From: Acanthacorydalis orientalis
Lineage: Eukaryota; Arthropoda; Insecta; Megaloptera; Corydalidae
Assembly: GCA_034766995.1 (NCBI GenBank)
Contig: CM068314.1
Location: 29,405,708 to 29,469,707 of the forward strand
Length of the DNA stretch: 64,000 bases
Direction: 5' to 3'
The translations under genes and the position numbers were made by a program. The notes under the pieces were generated by a model. It had not been told where the DNA came from and did no database searches. It saw nothing but the letters and a program-made list of their open reading frames with translations. Positions within the stretch are counted from its first letter, which is position 1; every line of letters starts with the position of its first letter. Below are positions 36,334-49,899 of this stretch, piece by piece.

Positions 36334-37905
36334 AATCAGATTTTACCCAAATATTTCCTTATTTATATTGTCTGATTTTTTATTGACCTTTAAAATAATT
36401 CGAAACTATCTGAATACCAATTGAAAGCCTTTCTTAATTTAACTTTGTTTAAATTACTAGAATTTAGAAATCAGTTTTTACTCTATGTTATAATTGAGAG
36501 AAATAGTTATTGATTTCTTATAACTATGTTAAACATTTTATTAAATATTTATATTTCTTGTAAATGTTGCAAATAATTTCTACATTGATCGAATAAATGA
36601 TTATTTACTTGAGTAGTTAATATATTCAAGTCAATAAGATTAATATTGTAGATGTCCAGTTATATAACTAATAAAATATTTATTTCAACATATTTCTTAT
36701 GTTATATGTTAAAGTTTTTTGTTTATTAAGAAATGTAATTTTGAATAAAATGTAAAAATGTCATTTTTTTACTTAATTTGTTTATATGTTTAGAATATTC
36801 TAAAGAAAATTATTCAGATTTAAATACTTAATATATAACTCATCATGATGGAGGCATGTTTTAATTTTTCACTATGTACACTTTTCTATATTAATGTCAT
36901 TTATAATTTTCTTCTGAATATTTTCTTTCAGTGTTTTTGATTCATTTTTCTGTTTATGAACAAATCTATCTTCATTCATAACTTATTGGTTTTCAGTCTC
37001 ATAATACTTTATATATCAATATTTATATTCATAATTTTTTTAATGAACATCTCTAATTTTATGAAAACTCTGGATCAGGCGGCAAGAGTTAACATCACAT
37101 TCACAAGTTTCTACAATTATATTTAAATCTAGCAAAATCTTCTAAAAAGTGAAAATTTTAATTCGATACAATCCTTTTTTTATTACATATTGTCTTAAAT
37201 TATACATTATTTCACAGGTACATTAAAATCAAATGTCCAATAAATTATCATTATCTATTTTGATACATTAATTTGTACTCCAATGGCATTTTTCTTATCC
37301 TCAAACTTTAAATATAAATAATCTTTCTGTACGTTCGCTTGAAAATGATGTGTCGAATATTAGTTCATTTATGAAAGTGAATTAAACCACATTTAAGAAA
37401 TACAATTATGAATCCAAATCTTTTCGTGAGTACATTCAGAATAAAAATATTTAATCAAACGTTTTATTGACATATATCTATAAATTTATAATTTTTACGT
37501 ATGACAGAAAAATGTTTTCTAGAAATTCTTGTACTTTTAATGTAAAAAATGTTAAATCTAAAAAAATGCCTGTAGTTTTTGTATCTAGAAATCATCATTT
37601 TATCTTCTGAGAAATATTAATTCCTAAAATGTAAAAAATTGAAAAGGAAGTTCAAATTAATGGCATGAATTACATTTTCAGTTTATGTTTCTAATAACTG
37701 TTCACCATGTATGTAATTGATTAAAGTTTTGGTTACATTTCTCATTAATTTACCCGGATTATTCATACCCCTATCGGATATTCAATTATTCAAATCGATA
37801 TTTTTGTCAAAAGTCAAACCGCAAAAATACTAATAATTTTTCATTTATCCTATCGTTTCAATCAGTTGTAAATAAAATTAAAAGCATACATACATGTGCA
37901 CACAG

Positions 37906-37908
37906 TAT

Positions 37909-37940
<32 letters not shown>
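37906..37940. repeat. Imperfect (AT)n microsatellite
   Basis: AT run interrupted twice by GT. Confidence 0.9.
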
Positions 37941-38106
37941 GATATGTAATTGCTCCCCTCTCGATATAATGAATTTTAATAATTCACACAAGCAACATAT
38001 GTTTTTACAATAAGGGTTTGAAATGAACAATATCGACACATGCAGGCATGAGGTTACACGCTTCTGAATGTTTCACATATCCATACGTCCGTATTTTAAT
38101 ATAATC

Positions 38107-38108
<2 letters not shown>

Positions 38109-38158
<50 letters not shown>
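38109..38158. repeat. (AT)n microsatellite
   Basis: 50-bp AT run. Confidence 0.97.
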
Positions 38159-38162
<4 letters not shown>

Positions 38163-39007
38163 AACTAGCCCACTATAAATACTTGTCAATTGCTAACAAA
38201 CTATGAATACGGGTCGTATCAAACAATCTAATCAAATAATTAACTGTTTTATTTACGAGACATCGCTTTAAGAGCAGTTGGGATATATGGATAAATATCT
38301 GACAGTTATATATATACTCATTGAGTATCATGAGCGGTGATTAAATTTATGAAAGAATAAAATGTATTGAAATAATAATATAATTACATTTATTTCGTAT
38401 AGTGGAATTCAGTAACATTATTTGTAAATATTTCAAATTTTTTTTAAAAAAAAATATCTGTACATTATTTATATTAATTTCATATGATGTGACTTAACAT
38501 AATTCTAGTTTTTTTAAAATTTGTTAGATATTTCTCATAGAGACAGGCTTAACTCTCCATTTATTAAAAAATATGTAAAATAAAGTTATGTATAACAAAA
38601 AATGTTCACAAATATATTTTTATAAATATGTCATAGATATTTTAACATTTACATAACTTCAAATCGATAGTAAGAAAAAATCTTATTTTACATCAGGAAG
38701 AAATTTAGTAAATTTCCGTAATAGAATGAATAGTAGAATTATAAGTAGAATTTCTGTCAAGCTAACAGTTTTAAGCTATTTCCATTTATTTAAAAATTAT
38801 GAAATATCTAATGTTATACAGTTTATTCAATGTAGTGAAAATGAAAAGCAAACATTTACTCTAAGAATAAATTCTACAACATTTAGATGTTTTGTAATTT
38901 TTAAATAAATGAGAACATGTTAATAATTGCTGACCTGTCATCACCACTACAGTTTATCATCTACAGATACATTATTACATTATAAATAAATCGTGATATG
39001 AAATATA

Positions 39008-39012
39008 CATAC

Positions 39013-39078
<66 letters not shown>

Positions 39079-39079
39079 A
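39008..39079. repeat. (ACAT)n(AT)n(GT)n compound microsatellite
   Basis: Three successive motifs: ACAT tetranucleotides, a 38-bp AT run, then a GT run. Confidence 0.96.
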
Positions 39080-39185
39080 TATAGAATGAAAATATAAACA
39101 GAAACATGTTTTCTCATTTTTTGTAATATATTTGTAAGAGGATATCTAGCAAGCAACTAAATTATTTCCATCCATGTAATATATC

Positions 39186-39188
<3 letters not shown>

Positions 39189-39252
<64 letters not shown>
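39189..39252. repeat. (AT)n microsatellite
   Basis: 64-bp AT run. Confidence 0.97.
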
Positions 39253-39254
<2 letters not shown>

Positions 39255-40159
39255 ATATATGTACAGCAAATAAGACCATTTATTAAATATTAAATTATCA
39301 ATATACATTTTTATGTCATTTAGAAAATTTTATTGCTCTTTGTACCCATTTTCGTCATTTAATAGACAGTTTTAACAAATAATAAAACTTGTATTTAAAA
39401 AAAGTTTAATTTTATGATTAGTTGAAACTGTTTAAAAACCGTTTTTTTTTAAAGATATAATTAAGTTTTAGAAAAATGACAAAAATTTAATAAAAATACT
39501 AAAACTTTAAAAGTATTTTGGTATTACTTCCCGATTCAATATAAACGTTCAGTAATAAAAAAGATACAATTATATTTTCATTCAATTAATTCTATTAATG
39601 TATTCTCCTGTTTAATAATTTATCATATTTGATTATTGCTTAAGCACATTTTGATGACAAAGCACTAAATCTTCAAAGCACTAAAATATAAGTGTAGAAA
39701 ATGTTGATAGATTTTTATCTTAAAATCTAGCAGTAATCAAAAATGATTACTGAACATTTTTGATGGAAAAAACCGTTTGTGATTTGCGGGATGAGTAAAA
39801 CAATCATTTGTGAAATAGCGATTTCAATATAAGTGTATTCAAATAATAACATTTGACGAACCAACGGTTTACAGCAAAATATTGATATTTACTCGACTGT
39901 ATAGTAAGTTTTTGAGTTAACACAAAATATTCTTTGAGAAGATGTACTTTACCTAGTCGAGTTTATAATTAAAAATGTGTTAATTTTAACTATTATTACT
40001 GTTTTTCTAAATAGTAATAGATCTTCTTTTATTAAAATTGTCTCAAATACTTAATATTTTCATATTAGTAGAGTGTGAAAATAATTTTCAAATGTGTTTA
40101 TATATCTGCGTATCGCTTTACCTGACTAAGAAATTTGATGATAGCCTTTGAAACATTCC

Positions 40160-40386
40160 AAAATGTACTCAATTCTCGTCCAGGTCTAAATCGATTATTA
40201 TTTTTGTTTACTTATTTTTAATTTTATATATATTTTATATAAATTTAATTTTATATATATTTTATTTTTATATATATTTTATATATATTTTAAAAAATAT
40301 ATATAAAATTAAAAATAAGTAAACAAAAATAATAATCGATTTAGACCTGGACGGGAATTGAGCACATATAGGCTTGAGTACATTTT
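40160..40386. repeat. Long foldback: 69-bp nearly perfect arms
   Basis: Arms 40168-40236 and 40294-40362 are reverse complements over 69 bp with one difference (T at 40176 opposite G at 40354, a G-U pair in RNA). The loop is 57 nt of AT-rich sequence. Arms contain mixed-composition sequence (GTCCAGGTCTAAATCGATTA), so this is not simple-sequence symmetry. Pairing resumes outside: AAAATGTA on the left matches TACATTTT on the right, interrupted on the right by a 16-nt insertion (40363-40378) that ends by repeating TTGAG. Near-identity implies a recent origin or active correction. Confidence 0.92.
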
Positions 40387-40755
40387 TAAAAGTGGTGTTA
40401 TCTCTTTCAGTCTATTTGGCAGACATTTATTTGAAAGACATTTATTTGAATTATCATTTTGATATAATTAGGAATTTTTGTTTCACTCTAAAGCAATTAC
40501 TTCTAAATTTAGATATTTCATCATATGATAAGCTGTGTTATAGTAGTGGAATAATAATTGAGTGGTAGTATAATATTGAAATATTGCAGAAATATCGCTT
40601 ATTTATTTTCAATAAGCATTAAAATTATTAAGTATATTTAGCTATCGATTAAGTTTTTGGGTTTTTACTTACTTTTATCAAATAAATTTTTAAAGAAAAT
40701 ATTTTTGTTGTTTGCATTACTTTACTCCTTACCTTATACTATATATAATTGACTC

Positions 40756-40792
<37 letters not shown>

Positions 40793-42724
40793 TAATATAA
40801 ATATAAACTATAATTGAAATCCGAAATAAGTATTCGCAACTTTACAATCTTAATTGAAATTAATTAAAAAAAATATGTTTCTTTCCAGTGAATATTTTAC
40901 AACTCAACCATCGTATACAGATTTCAACAAGCTGGAACACGTTATTTTTGATTATATTGAAAGAAATGTCTTTAATTATGCGACCGCCTGTTATTTTGAT
41001 ATTGTATTACGTTTGAATAATTATACAAATCCCGCATGAAACATACATTTTAAACCCCACGTTTGAATATGATTCTAACAATGCGTATTATTATGTTGAA
41101 TAAAGAACGTGGTTTTTGTGGTATCCTGTGAACAAATTGTTCGGAAACTCATTTAATCTGAAACTGATTTTAATGAGCTCACGTTTTTATATATTTATAA
41201 TACGAATATTAAATACATAATAATTCTGGCATGTATAATTACATGCAATAATAATAATATTATAGTAATGATCGTACACTCATTTACATTATACCTTTCA
41301 AATGTGTGTTTTTTTTTTCATTCTGCGCTTATGTTCTTATAAATTGCAATTAAATGTCAGCATGTTAAGGCGTATATAAATCACGTTTGCTCGTATGAAT
41401 AATCATTATCATAATTAATTCTTATCTAACATTACATTTGAGTAATATTGTGTAATGATACGAATGAAATATGATTTGATGTCAGTATTAATTGTTTTAT
41501 TTTTTATAAACTCATTATTAATATGCAGAAATTTGTATAATTTTAATTAACGTCTATATATGTATGCATAAACATTTGTGTACGTGATGAAACCGTGAAA
41601 TTATAATAATTTGTTTTTTTATATAGCATATTTTAATATAAAAATGGTAATATTTAGAAATATTCATGAATCAATGATTTTAAAATAAATTACCTTAAAT
41701 GACAGATTTTTGTATAAAGAAAGACATTTATTATCAAATATTTGAATACATTTTTCAGTATAAATTCTATTAGAATATCTATTTAATGAAGAAACTTGTT
41801 CTGTTAATATTTAATTACATATAATTAAAAAGTGTAATATTTTCAATCTTCCGATCATAAATTCAAAAAGTAAAACTTATTACAGAAAACATTAATGAAA
41901 ACATTTCCTGTTCAAAATTATTTTTTCTGATAGAAAATTATTGTTTTATTTATGTATTTAGAGGCAATTAGCCATGCTTTTTAAATATACTGTTATCATT
42001 CAGATTTATTCGTCATAATTTGATATCATTAATAAAAATCATTCTTAATATTACATTAATATGTCACTTTAATTTTCTTGATTCATTCGAAAAACAGCAC
42101 CATAACATTGTCAGTAGTAAATGTATCTTGAATCTGATTTAGTATCAGTTTTAGAATAGCGAAAAGTAAAGAATATTTAGTGTGAAATATTTTGAAAAAT
42201 AGAATGCAATAATCATCATTTGTAAGAAAGGAACGAAATATGGATTTGTAAATCATTTGAGAGTTATAGATACCATTTGCATAAACGTGTTAAGTAAAAT
42301 GCAGAAAAGTATTTTTAAATTCCATTTATTAACTGTAATCTATATTTATCAAGCTGTGAGCCTGTATTCCATGGGATATTACAAGCATTGGAAAAGGAAG
42401 TCGCAGTTAGAAATTTTTGATTTTTAAAAAACAAGTAACAAATCTGTCATTTTAGAAAAATTCATTCATTTAAAAATCTTTGTCGAAGAGTTCAATGAGA
42501 GTGCCATAAATAAATTAATATATTGTTTACTGTACTTTAGATTAGAATTGAAGATCAGGAATCAAGATTTTCGTTATTTGAAATTGTGAAAAGCAAATAT
42601 CGGTCAAAATTTCGTTTGCATCAAGAAATGTAAATCTCTACCAGGACTATGAATTAAATTACAAAAAGTATTAGTAAATAAACTCATTCTTTACGTTAAA
42701 GTCAAACTAATTAATATGGTTTCA

Positions 42725-42727
<3 letters not shown>
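40387..42727. other. AT-rich non-coding background
   Basis: No gene. The open frames at 40374-40568 and 40854-41039 show no domain. Confidence 0.5.
40759..40788. repeat. (AT)n microsatellite
   Basis: 30-bp AT run. Confidence 0.95.
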
Positions 42728-42763
<36 letters not shown>

Positions 42764-42790
42764 TATATATATATATATATATATATATAT
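42728..42790. repeat. (AT)n array at LINE 5' junction
   Basis: AT run with one AG interruption near 42761, ending where LINE-derived sequence begins. Confidence 0.95.
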
Positions 42791-43720
42791 CATACATCGG
42801 GTTGCTAGATAACCTCTACTAGAATGCAACCTTGTCGATGAAACTACAGGAAGAAAAAAAAGTAAATAAAATCGAGAAAAGTAAAGAAAGCGATATACAA
42901 TTTCGTTGAAATTATTTACTGCAGCTTTAGGGGAAGTATTTAAATCCCTCGTCTGGGAGAACAAAGAAATCGAAATAAAAGGCGAAAGATTGTCAGCTCC
43001 GGTTTACTGATGATATCATTATCTTAGAAAGTACTACAGAAGAGCTACGGATAAGTAAGCTTAGCTAAGGATAGAAGAATTAGGTGATACCAGTCAAAAA
43101 ATTGGTCTAAACATAAACCGCACAAAAAAAAGTGTTGTTCAATGGGTTTCTCTGCCCGAAGAAAATGGAAATAAAAAGAACAGGAGTTGAATAAATTATG
43201 AAGCATGTCTGTCTAGGCCAGTTTATCAACAAAGATGGATTATTCATTGAAGAAGTAAACAAGAGAATAAAAATGGGATGGGGTTTGTTTGGACGAAACG
43301 CCTCGATATTTAAATCAACAATCCCATCATCTTATCCCACAAATCATTCAAAGACTCCAAACAATGCAGAGAAGTATAGAACGATGCATGCTAGGAATAA
43401 CAAAAAGATATAGAACATGAATAGAATGGGTACGAAAACAGACAGGATTCGTAGATGTAACAAGAAGAGTAAATAATGTGAAATGGAAATGGACAGGGGA
43501 TGTTGCAAGAACAGAAGACAACCGATGGAGGACAAAAATTATTAATTGGGAATCAAGAAATATAAAAAGAACAAGAAAGAGACCAATGAACAGGTGGGAC
43601 AAGGAAATTAAAGATTTTATTGTGAAATCAGAGGAAAAAAGAGGTATTCAATCGTACAAAATGGAAAATCATGGAAGAGACCTTTATCCAGCAGTGGTTT
43701 GATAGAGACTGCTGCTGCTG

Positions 43721-43721
<1 letters not shown>
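42791..43721 (+). mobile_element. LINE reverse-transcriptase relic
   Basis: Pieces of one reverse transcriptase are read across frameshifts: NATLSMKLQEE (about 42820), ISLKLFTAALGEVF (about 42895), WENKEIEIKGERLSA, then FTDDIIIL at about 43000. The last is the catalytic motif, normally F/YADD; Thr replaces Ala. Then CLGQFINKDGLF and RIKMGWGLFG (open frame 43198-43413), MERCMLGI-like sequence, and VKWKWTGDVART, RWRTKIINWESR and RKRPMNRWDKEI (43478-43702). Stops and shifts make it inactive. The 3' tail GACTGCTGCTGCTGTT leads straight into (AT)n. It belongs to the same general kind of LINE as 22783-23264 but is a different family. Confidence 0.85.
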
Positions 43722-43768
<47 letters not shown>

Positions 43769-43781
43769 GTGTGTGTGTGTG
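43722..43781. repeat. (AT)n(GT)n array at LINE 3' end
   Basis: 46-bp AT run beginning at the LINE tail, followed by a GT run. Confidence 0.96.
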
Positions 43782-46700
43782 CTTGCCTGTGTGTCTATTT
43801 CCAACAAATATTAGCTATTAAACGTTGAAAAATTTATTTATTGTACAATTTTAATCCCATTCATTTCACTAATAGAAAAGATGTGGGAGTTATTAAAATT
43901 CTTGATTTTAATAGGTGGCAGTATCATGAAATTTAAGATCTATTGGATAAAATGATATGAAGTTTTACTACAACTTGTTTTAATTAAATGTTAAACACAT
44001 TTTATTATAAATGAGGAATTGTTCTATAAGTTTCATCATGTTTTAATGTGCAGAATATCATTGATTTAAAAAGAATATATAAAAAAAATGTTTCATTTTT
44101 CATGAATATATGTAATTTCATCGAATATAAGCGAAAATCAGAAAATCTCACAGTTTATGAATGAATATCGTATGATCAAAATGTAGTTTTGTATAATATA
44201 AACATTTAATTTTATGTATGTTTTTAAATAGAAATTTTATATACGTGTTTATTATCTCACAGACATCAAAAGAAAAATTTAATTCAATTTATTTTCATTA
44301 ATAATTTCGTATTATCAATTAATATGTAATTAAAAATCTGTATAAATTTAAATTAAATTTGGAAATAAATATGGTTAATTTTCATTCTAAAGTATTAATA
44401 TTTCATTGAGTCTGAGAATATAATTCGTGTCCTTCATTTTACAACTTGTATCCTTTATTTAGAATTTTAATAGAATCTTTTTACATTGTAAATAATTATA
44501 AATTAACATAGAATTATTTTTTCAAGTACAACTAAATAAACTATATATTTATCAATGAGAATTCTTCACATATCTTATTCGTATTATGAGACGTAACATT
44601 ATTATTTCTATAATTTTATTTAATAGAATATAAAATTAAATATAAACTGTTCTTATTTAACAACTAATAATTTCTTTAATAAAAAGTAAATTGTTTATAG
44701 CATTTTAAATTCGTTCCGACATCTAGCTTAACATTCACAAATAGAAAAGATTTATGAACAGGATGTATACTAACTACGTTCAAATTTTTCTTTAGAATAT
44801 AAATTTTAAAAAATACGATTTTAAAAATTGTACTCGTTTAGTGTATATAAGATGCGTATCTACATTTGAATATAAAGAGGTTTCATGTTCAATCAGCATT
44901 TTATATGACTTAATTTGAGTTAGTAATTAACATGATTATTATCAATTTTTCGTTTGTCTTAAGGTCGAAAAAAGTTAATAGCGTGCATCACTCTTGGACT
45001 TTAATAATAATAGAGGTAAATATTAATCAAGTGCCGATTATCTCGTTCAACGCAGTAGTTCGAAGCATTGCTTGTATTCAATCGCAGTAACAACCGTATA
45101 ATTCATGCACTAAAAAAACATAAACTAATATCGTACGATTAATTGTTAAAAAATTATTAAATTAAACCTGGCGTCTGGCGTAATAACGCAGCCATTATTT
45201 AAATATTACATTAATAATAAAGTAATTCTCATGCAAATTCGAAACGAACAATTTATTAAATATCTTTTCTAATTTATCAAAACCAGTTCGTTCAACTTCT
45301 ATTGCATTTTTTTTTCAGATGCTTCCGAGATAGTTAACGCAATATAACTTATTATATTTCATAATTATCGTCATCAATTACCAATTAAAATATATATATA
45401 TATTAATGATACGTGCATGTGTAATCTCTATTCTGTCACGGATTTAAATTAATCTTAATATTATAAACAATTAAAATAACAGTTACGCAACTGATGGTTC
45501 GAAGTCGATACGCTTAAAGATATATCGAGTGAACCCGTTTAATGTTAGTTTTTTTTTCGCACTATCCGCCACAATATTCAAATTAATTACTATCCAAATG
45601 GATTTTTTACAAACATTCATTGAGATTTTATGCTAAGTACTACATGTTATTCTATTTATAATTATTCCAGATGCATTTAATCTGATACAATAAATTATTC
45701 TTATGCGTGCAATCTAAAAATTAATCATGTTTATTTATTGTATTGCTAGTTTTAATTACACAATACTTCATTTCAATCTGTGTACTGAAACAAAAACATA
45801 TTAATTTTCATACATAAGCCAATTATTAGATCGAAACAATCTGAATCCACTTATAAGGTCAGTAATATGAAATCAATCTCTTTACAGAATATTTTTTCTG
45901 CAGGAAAGATAATATATACCAATTAATTTATCAATAAAGAGTTAAACATATTTGAAAAATGTGCATAGTATTCTTTAACTGTTATCAATTAAACAGATTT
46001 TCTGTACAGATTGAAGTAAATAATATGAATGTTATAAATGTCCTTAAGTAAATACCAGAGATGAAAGCACACACCTTAATAGCACATTTAAAAGATTAAT
46101 TTATTATTTATTATAACTTATTTTTTTATAAAGTAACTAAGTTATAATCGTGTTATTGAATCAATAATATTTTTTTCTAAATTTCATCTCCACATGAAGC
46201 AAAAACACATTTGAAAATTTTAATTGATTGATTATTTGGGTTTTTAGAGCGCATTGACATATGAGATAATTAGCGTCCAATCAAAAATTTAAAATGTATA
46301 GTTTCTGTTACATATATTGTAAAAAAATTAGTATTAAAAGATTAACAAGAGCTAGTCAAAATATAGAAAATACTTAGCTTTCAGTAAACATATGGTAAAA
46401 TCGAATAATAGCATTCTTTAGAAATTAAAAAAAAAACATTTGTTCAAAAAGGTTCAAGAATTGCACTCATCTGAAGACAAATATAAATGCATTAAATAAT
46501 TAAAAAATAATAATTTTAAAATCGACAATAGTAAGAAAAAATAAAGAAATTAAACTGATTTTCCACATTGCTCAGCAGTGATTCGAATAGGGAACTAAAG
46601 AACATGTATTAACGAATCTTATATAAGCTTTGAAGGGTTATATTTAGCAAAAAAATAAATTATTTTATTTTTATAGGGATTTAGAAGTATAAAACTTTTT

Positions 46701-47389
46701 AATTATTGATCCAAAAAATATCGAATAATTGTAATCTAATTAATCCTAAAAAGTAAATATTAATTATTTAATTTACTACATATAGTCTGTAAACTAGCAA
46801 TTATTTATCAGAAGTAATAGTTATTATTTATAAATAGATATATAATCACAAGTAATCTTTTAAAATCCCACCCATATTATTTATTTTTTGCTGTTTATTG
46901 CAATTATATATTTTTTTACAAAATAGTTTTTACTTTTCACACAGATCTTTATTCAAAGCGCCAAAACACTATTTTCAAATCTCTCCTTAAATAAAATTGA
47001 TGTTAATATAATATTCATATAGTCTTCGCCAGAAATGTATCTTCGAGTTTAAAATATTCATTCTGAAATACTCAATCATGAAAATAATAGTTTCTGTCAA
47101 AAAAAAAACCTAACAAATGTTCATTTTAATGGAAGAATGAACATTATTAATGCACATTCGTCTGGTTTACAATTTTTTTCGCAAAAGTATTTGCAAAATA
47201 AAAAAAATAAAAGTTTACAACATTGTTACTATTTCAACCAACCTGTATATGATTGACATTAATCGCATGTTTGAATACAAATTTCAAACGTCTGAATACA
47301 TTATTCGTACGTATTCATAAAGAATTAATTAAATGAATTAACTATTTCCACATAATAACTGATGCTAATGAAACACTTAAAATTACAAG

Positions 47390-47440
<51 letters not shown>

Positions 47441-48339
47441 TCATTTGTATATGACAGGGTGTTAGCGTGATGTACAAAGCTGCTTTAAAATACAATGTAA
47501 TATTGTTGGAATAGACAGTCGTCCCATTGATTGCGTGTTTTCTTTGTGGCTTCCTTTATTTTGCGCTATATATTCATTAAGTTCTTTTGTAAATATATTA
47601 AACATGTAATTATTGAATAATTTATCAATTATATAATAATTGTACGAAATAGAATCCGTAATATTTTGTATTGTTTTTGTTGGGGTAAGGGATTTGATAC
47701 GTAAAAGACTTAACTCTTACATAAATACATATTCCACTTAATTAACTTACATTAATATGCATAATTTTACATAGTCAATTAACTAGTTATAATAGGGTAT
47801 TTATATATGCAAAATATATTTAGAGGTAGACACATGCACGTTATAGAGGTATTTATTAATTTTTATACTCGTTCGAATTATAATTTTCAGAAAAAAACTT
47901 TTTTTTTCATAAAATCATTTATCCACATCAGAGTTCGTTTTTTTAATATGTACTTATTATATTTATTTGATGGATTTTCTTTGTTTAATTATTATAATAA
48001 TTAAAATAAAACGTGTTTTAATGAAAACCATGTTTTATCACCTTCATCATTGACCATAAAATCATTATACACACAAAATATTCGAATAAACGAGTCGTTA
48101 CTGACTTTCATTTAGAACATTTTCTAATTAGGAACTGAATGAAATTTACAAGATTTAATCTAAATTTAAAAATATACACAGATTTTAAATATTAAAACTA
48201 TACATAATGCAAGTTGATTAAAATTATAAACAAAAGTAAAATATTACTTCAACGTTCTCAATAGTTCATATTTTTGTTATGAAAAATAGTCGGTATGTCG
48301 AAATTGTATAAAAGTAAATAAATACTCAATCACACACCA
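43782..48339. other. AT-rich non-coding background
   Basis: Over 4.5 kb with a single AT array and no recognisable gene, RNA or transposon end. The quietest part of the window. Confidence 0.5.
47393..47439. repeat. (AT)n microsatellite
   Basis: 47-bp AT run. Confidence 0.97.
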
Positions 48340-48361
48340 TACATACATACATACATACATG

Positions 48362-48403
<42 letters not shown>

Positions 48404-48413
48404 CACACACACA
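48340..48413. repeat. (ACAT)n(AT)n(AC)n compound microsatellite
   Basis: ACAT tetranucleotides, a 33-bp AT run, then an AC run. It lies at the 3' side of the minus-strand LINE relic. Confidence 0.95.
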
Positions 48414-48430
48414 TATGTATGCACGTATCA

Positions 48431-48640
48431 TTATTATCATCAACCTTTGATGATCCACAACAGGATAATCCTTTAGGTGAAATCTCTCTTAATTTAATCC
48501 AATTTAAACGACTTTTCTACGCATTTCCACTACATTTTCTAATATTTTTATCTCACCTGTTCATTTTTTGAAGCTTTTTACATTTCTGACTTCCAGCTAA
48601 AAAAGTCTTTTATCTGTTTATTGTAAGCCATTTATAATAG
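48431..48640 (-). mobile_element. Decayed LINE 3' end
   Basis: On the minus strand the sequence ends AAAGGATTATCCTGTTGTGG then ATCATCAAAGGTTGATGATAATAATGAT. This resembles the C-terminal codons plus GATGATGATG-type tail common at 3' ends of insect LINEs (compare CCTTTATCCAGCAGTGG at 43681). Upstream, LEVRNVKSFKK and similar peptides weakly parallel the WESRNIKRTRKR region of the 42791 copy. The 5' extent is unclear and may reach about 48900. Confidence 0.45.
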
Positions 48641-49110
48641 GTCCTGCCTTCTTCTATTTCAAACTTCTTACCTTTACATTTGTAATTTTCGTTCGCTTTC
48701 GTAATGATATTCCTCGCTCATGTTTTTTTTTATTATTTCGATTAAGTATCTTTCCATATTTTTCTCTGTCGTTTAAAAATCTGTTCCACTTTTTCTCCTC
48801 TAATGAAATATTAAATTTGTGTATTGAGGTATTTCGTCTGAATTAATTCTACCTCATTTTTGAACTTTTGGTAACTTCCCTAATGAATAATGTATCCTTT
48901 GTAGTAAATGAGCCCAAAATTAACGTGATCAATTACATTCTATTCTTTTCATTTAAATTTTCTTCATCCAATGAAGCTCATTAAGTATTTTTTTCTGTTA
49001 TAATTGCATTTTGGTACTTTTAATTGCACGTGAATTTTTTTCTGACTATACTTTAACCAGAGGAACAATTTGTCTTGTAATTTTTTTCTTCATTATTTTT
49101 TTCGTTCAAA

Positions 49111-49114
<4 letters not shown>

Positions 49115-49182
<68 letters not shown>

Positions 49183-49214
49183 ATGAGTATCAAAATATTT
49201 TACGATTAGTTCTC

Positions 49215-49249
<35 letters not shown>

Positions 49250-49288
49250 ACATATATATGTATATATATATATGTATATATATATATG

Positions 49289-49349
<61 letters not shown>
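49115..49349. repeat. Long complex (AT)n region
   Basis: AT runs at 49115-49173 and 49216-49349. The latter carries regularly spaced GT interruptions (GTATATATATATAT units), the largest simple-repeat block in the window. Confidence 0.95.
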
Positions 49350-49353
<4 letters not shown>

Positions 49354-49759
49354 TGTATCATGTAAACCTTAATCTTTTATATTTATAAAATCAATTTCAA
49401 ATATTTATCCATAATAAATGGAAACAAATGAAAAAAATATACTGATTTTAAGTATAAAGTTTATAAAGTAATATTTGAAAATAATAAATATTCCATTACA
49501 TACTGATCAATACCAAAACTGTCTTCTCCAAATTGCAAACATTAATTTTGGACAAAAATAATCGTAGTTTGAATAATTTAAATAACGTGATAAAAAATTA
49601 TAATATATGTATTCAATGTAATTTCATTTCCTTCGGAGAAAATGTACGGTTGAAAACATCACTTTCCATTCATTTCATTATTATTTAAGATTAGGATATT
49701 TTAGTTATTTCTATTAATGTTATAGCTCATAATTTTCTGAATATTATTGTTGAGTTATT

Positions 49760-49762
<3 letters not shown>

Positions 49763-49826
<64 letters not shown>
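49763..49826. repeat. (AT)n microsatellite
   Basis: Two AT runs joined by AAAT. Confidence 0.95.
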
Positions 49827-49829
<3 letters not shown>

Positions 49830-49899
49830 TCTGCGAGTGTAGTAAAATATTAGTTTATCATTCGCATATTCATCTAGATTTGTATTCCTCGAGCTCATT

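Larger units (their letters stand above)
34261..40159. other. AT-rich non-coding background
   Basis: No gene; the MITE-like copy at 34826 and the microsatellites are listed separately. A perfect 8-bp stem CAGTAATC/GATTACTG occurs at 39731-39752. Confidence 0.5.

Noticed and set aside
45310..45350. Strong acceptor-like TTTTTTTTCAG before ATGCTTCCGAG
   Set aside because: In-frame stop within five codons and no donor within a plausible exon length.
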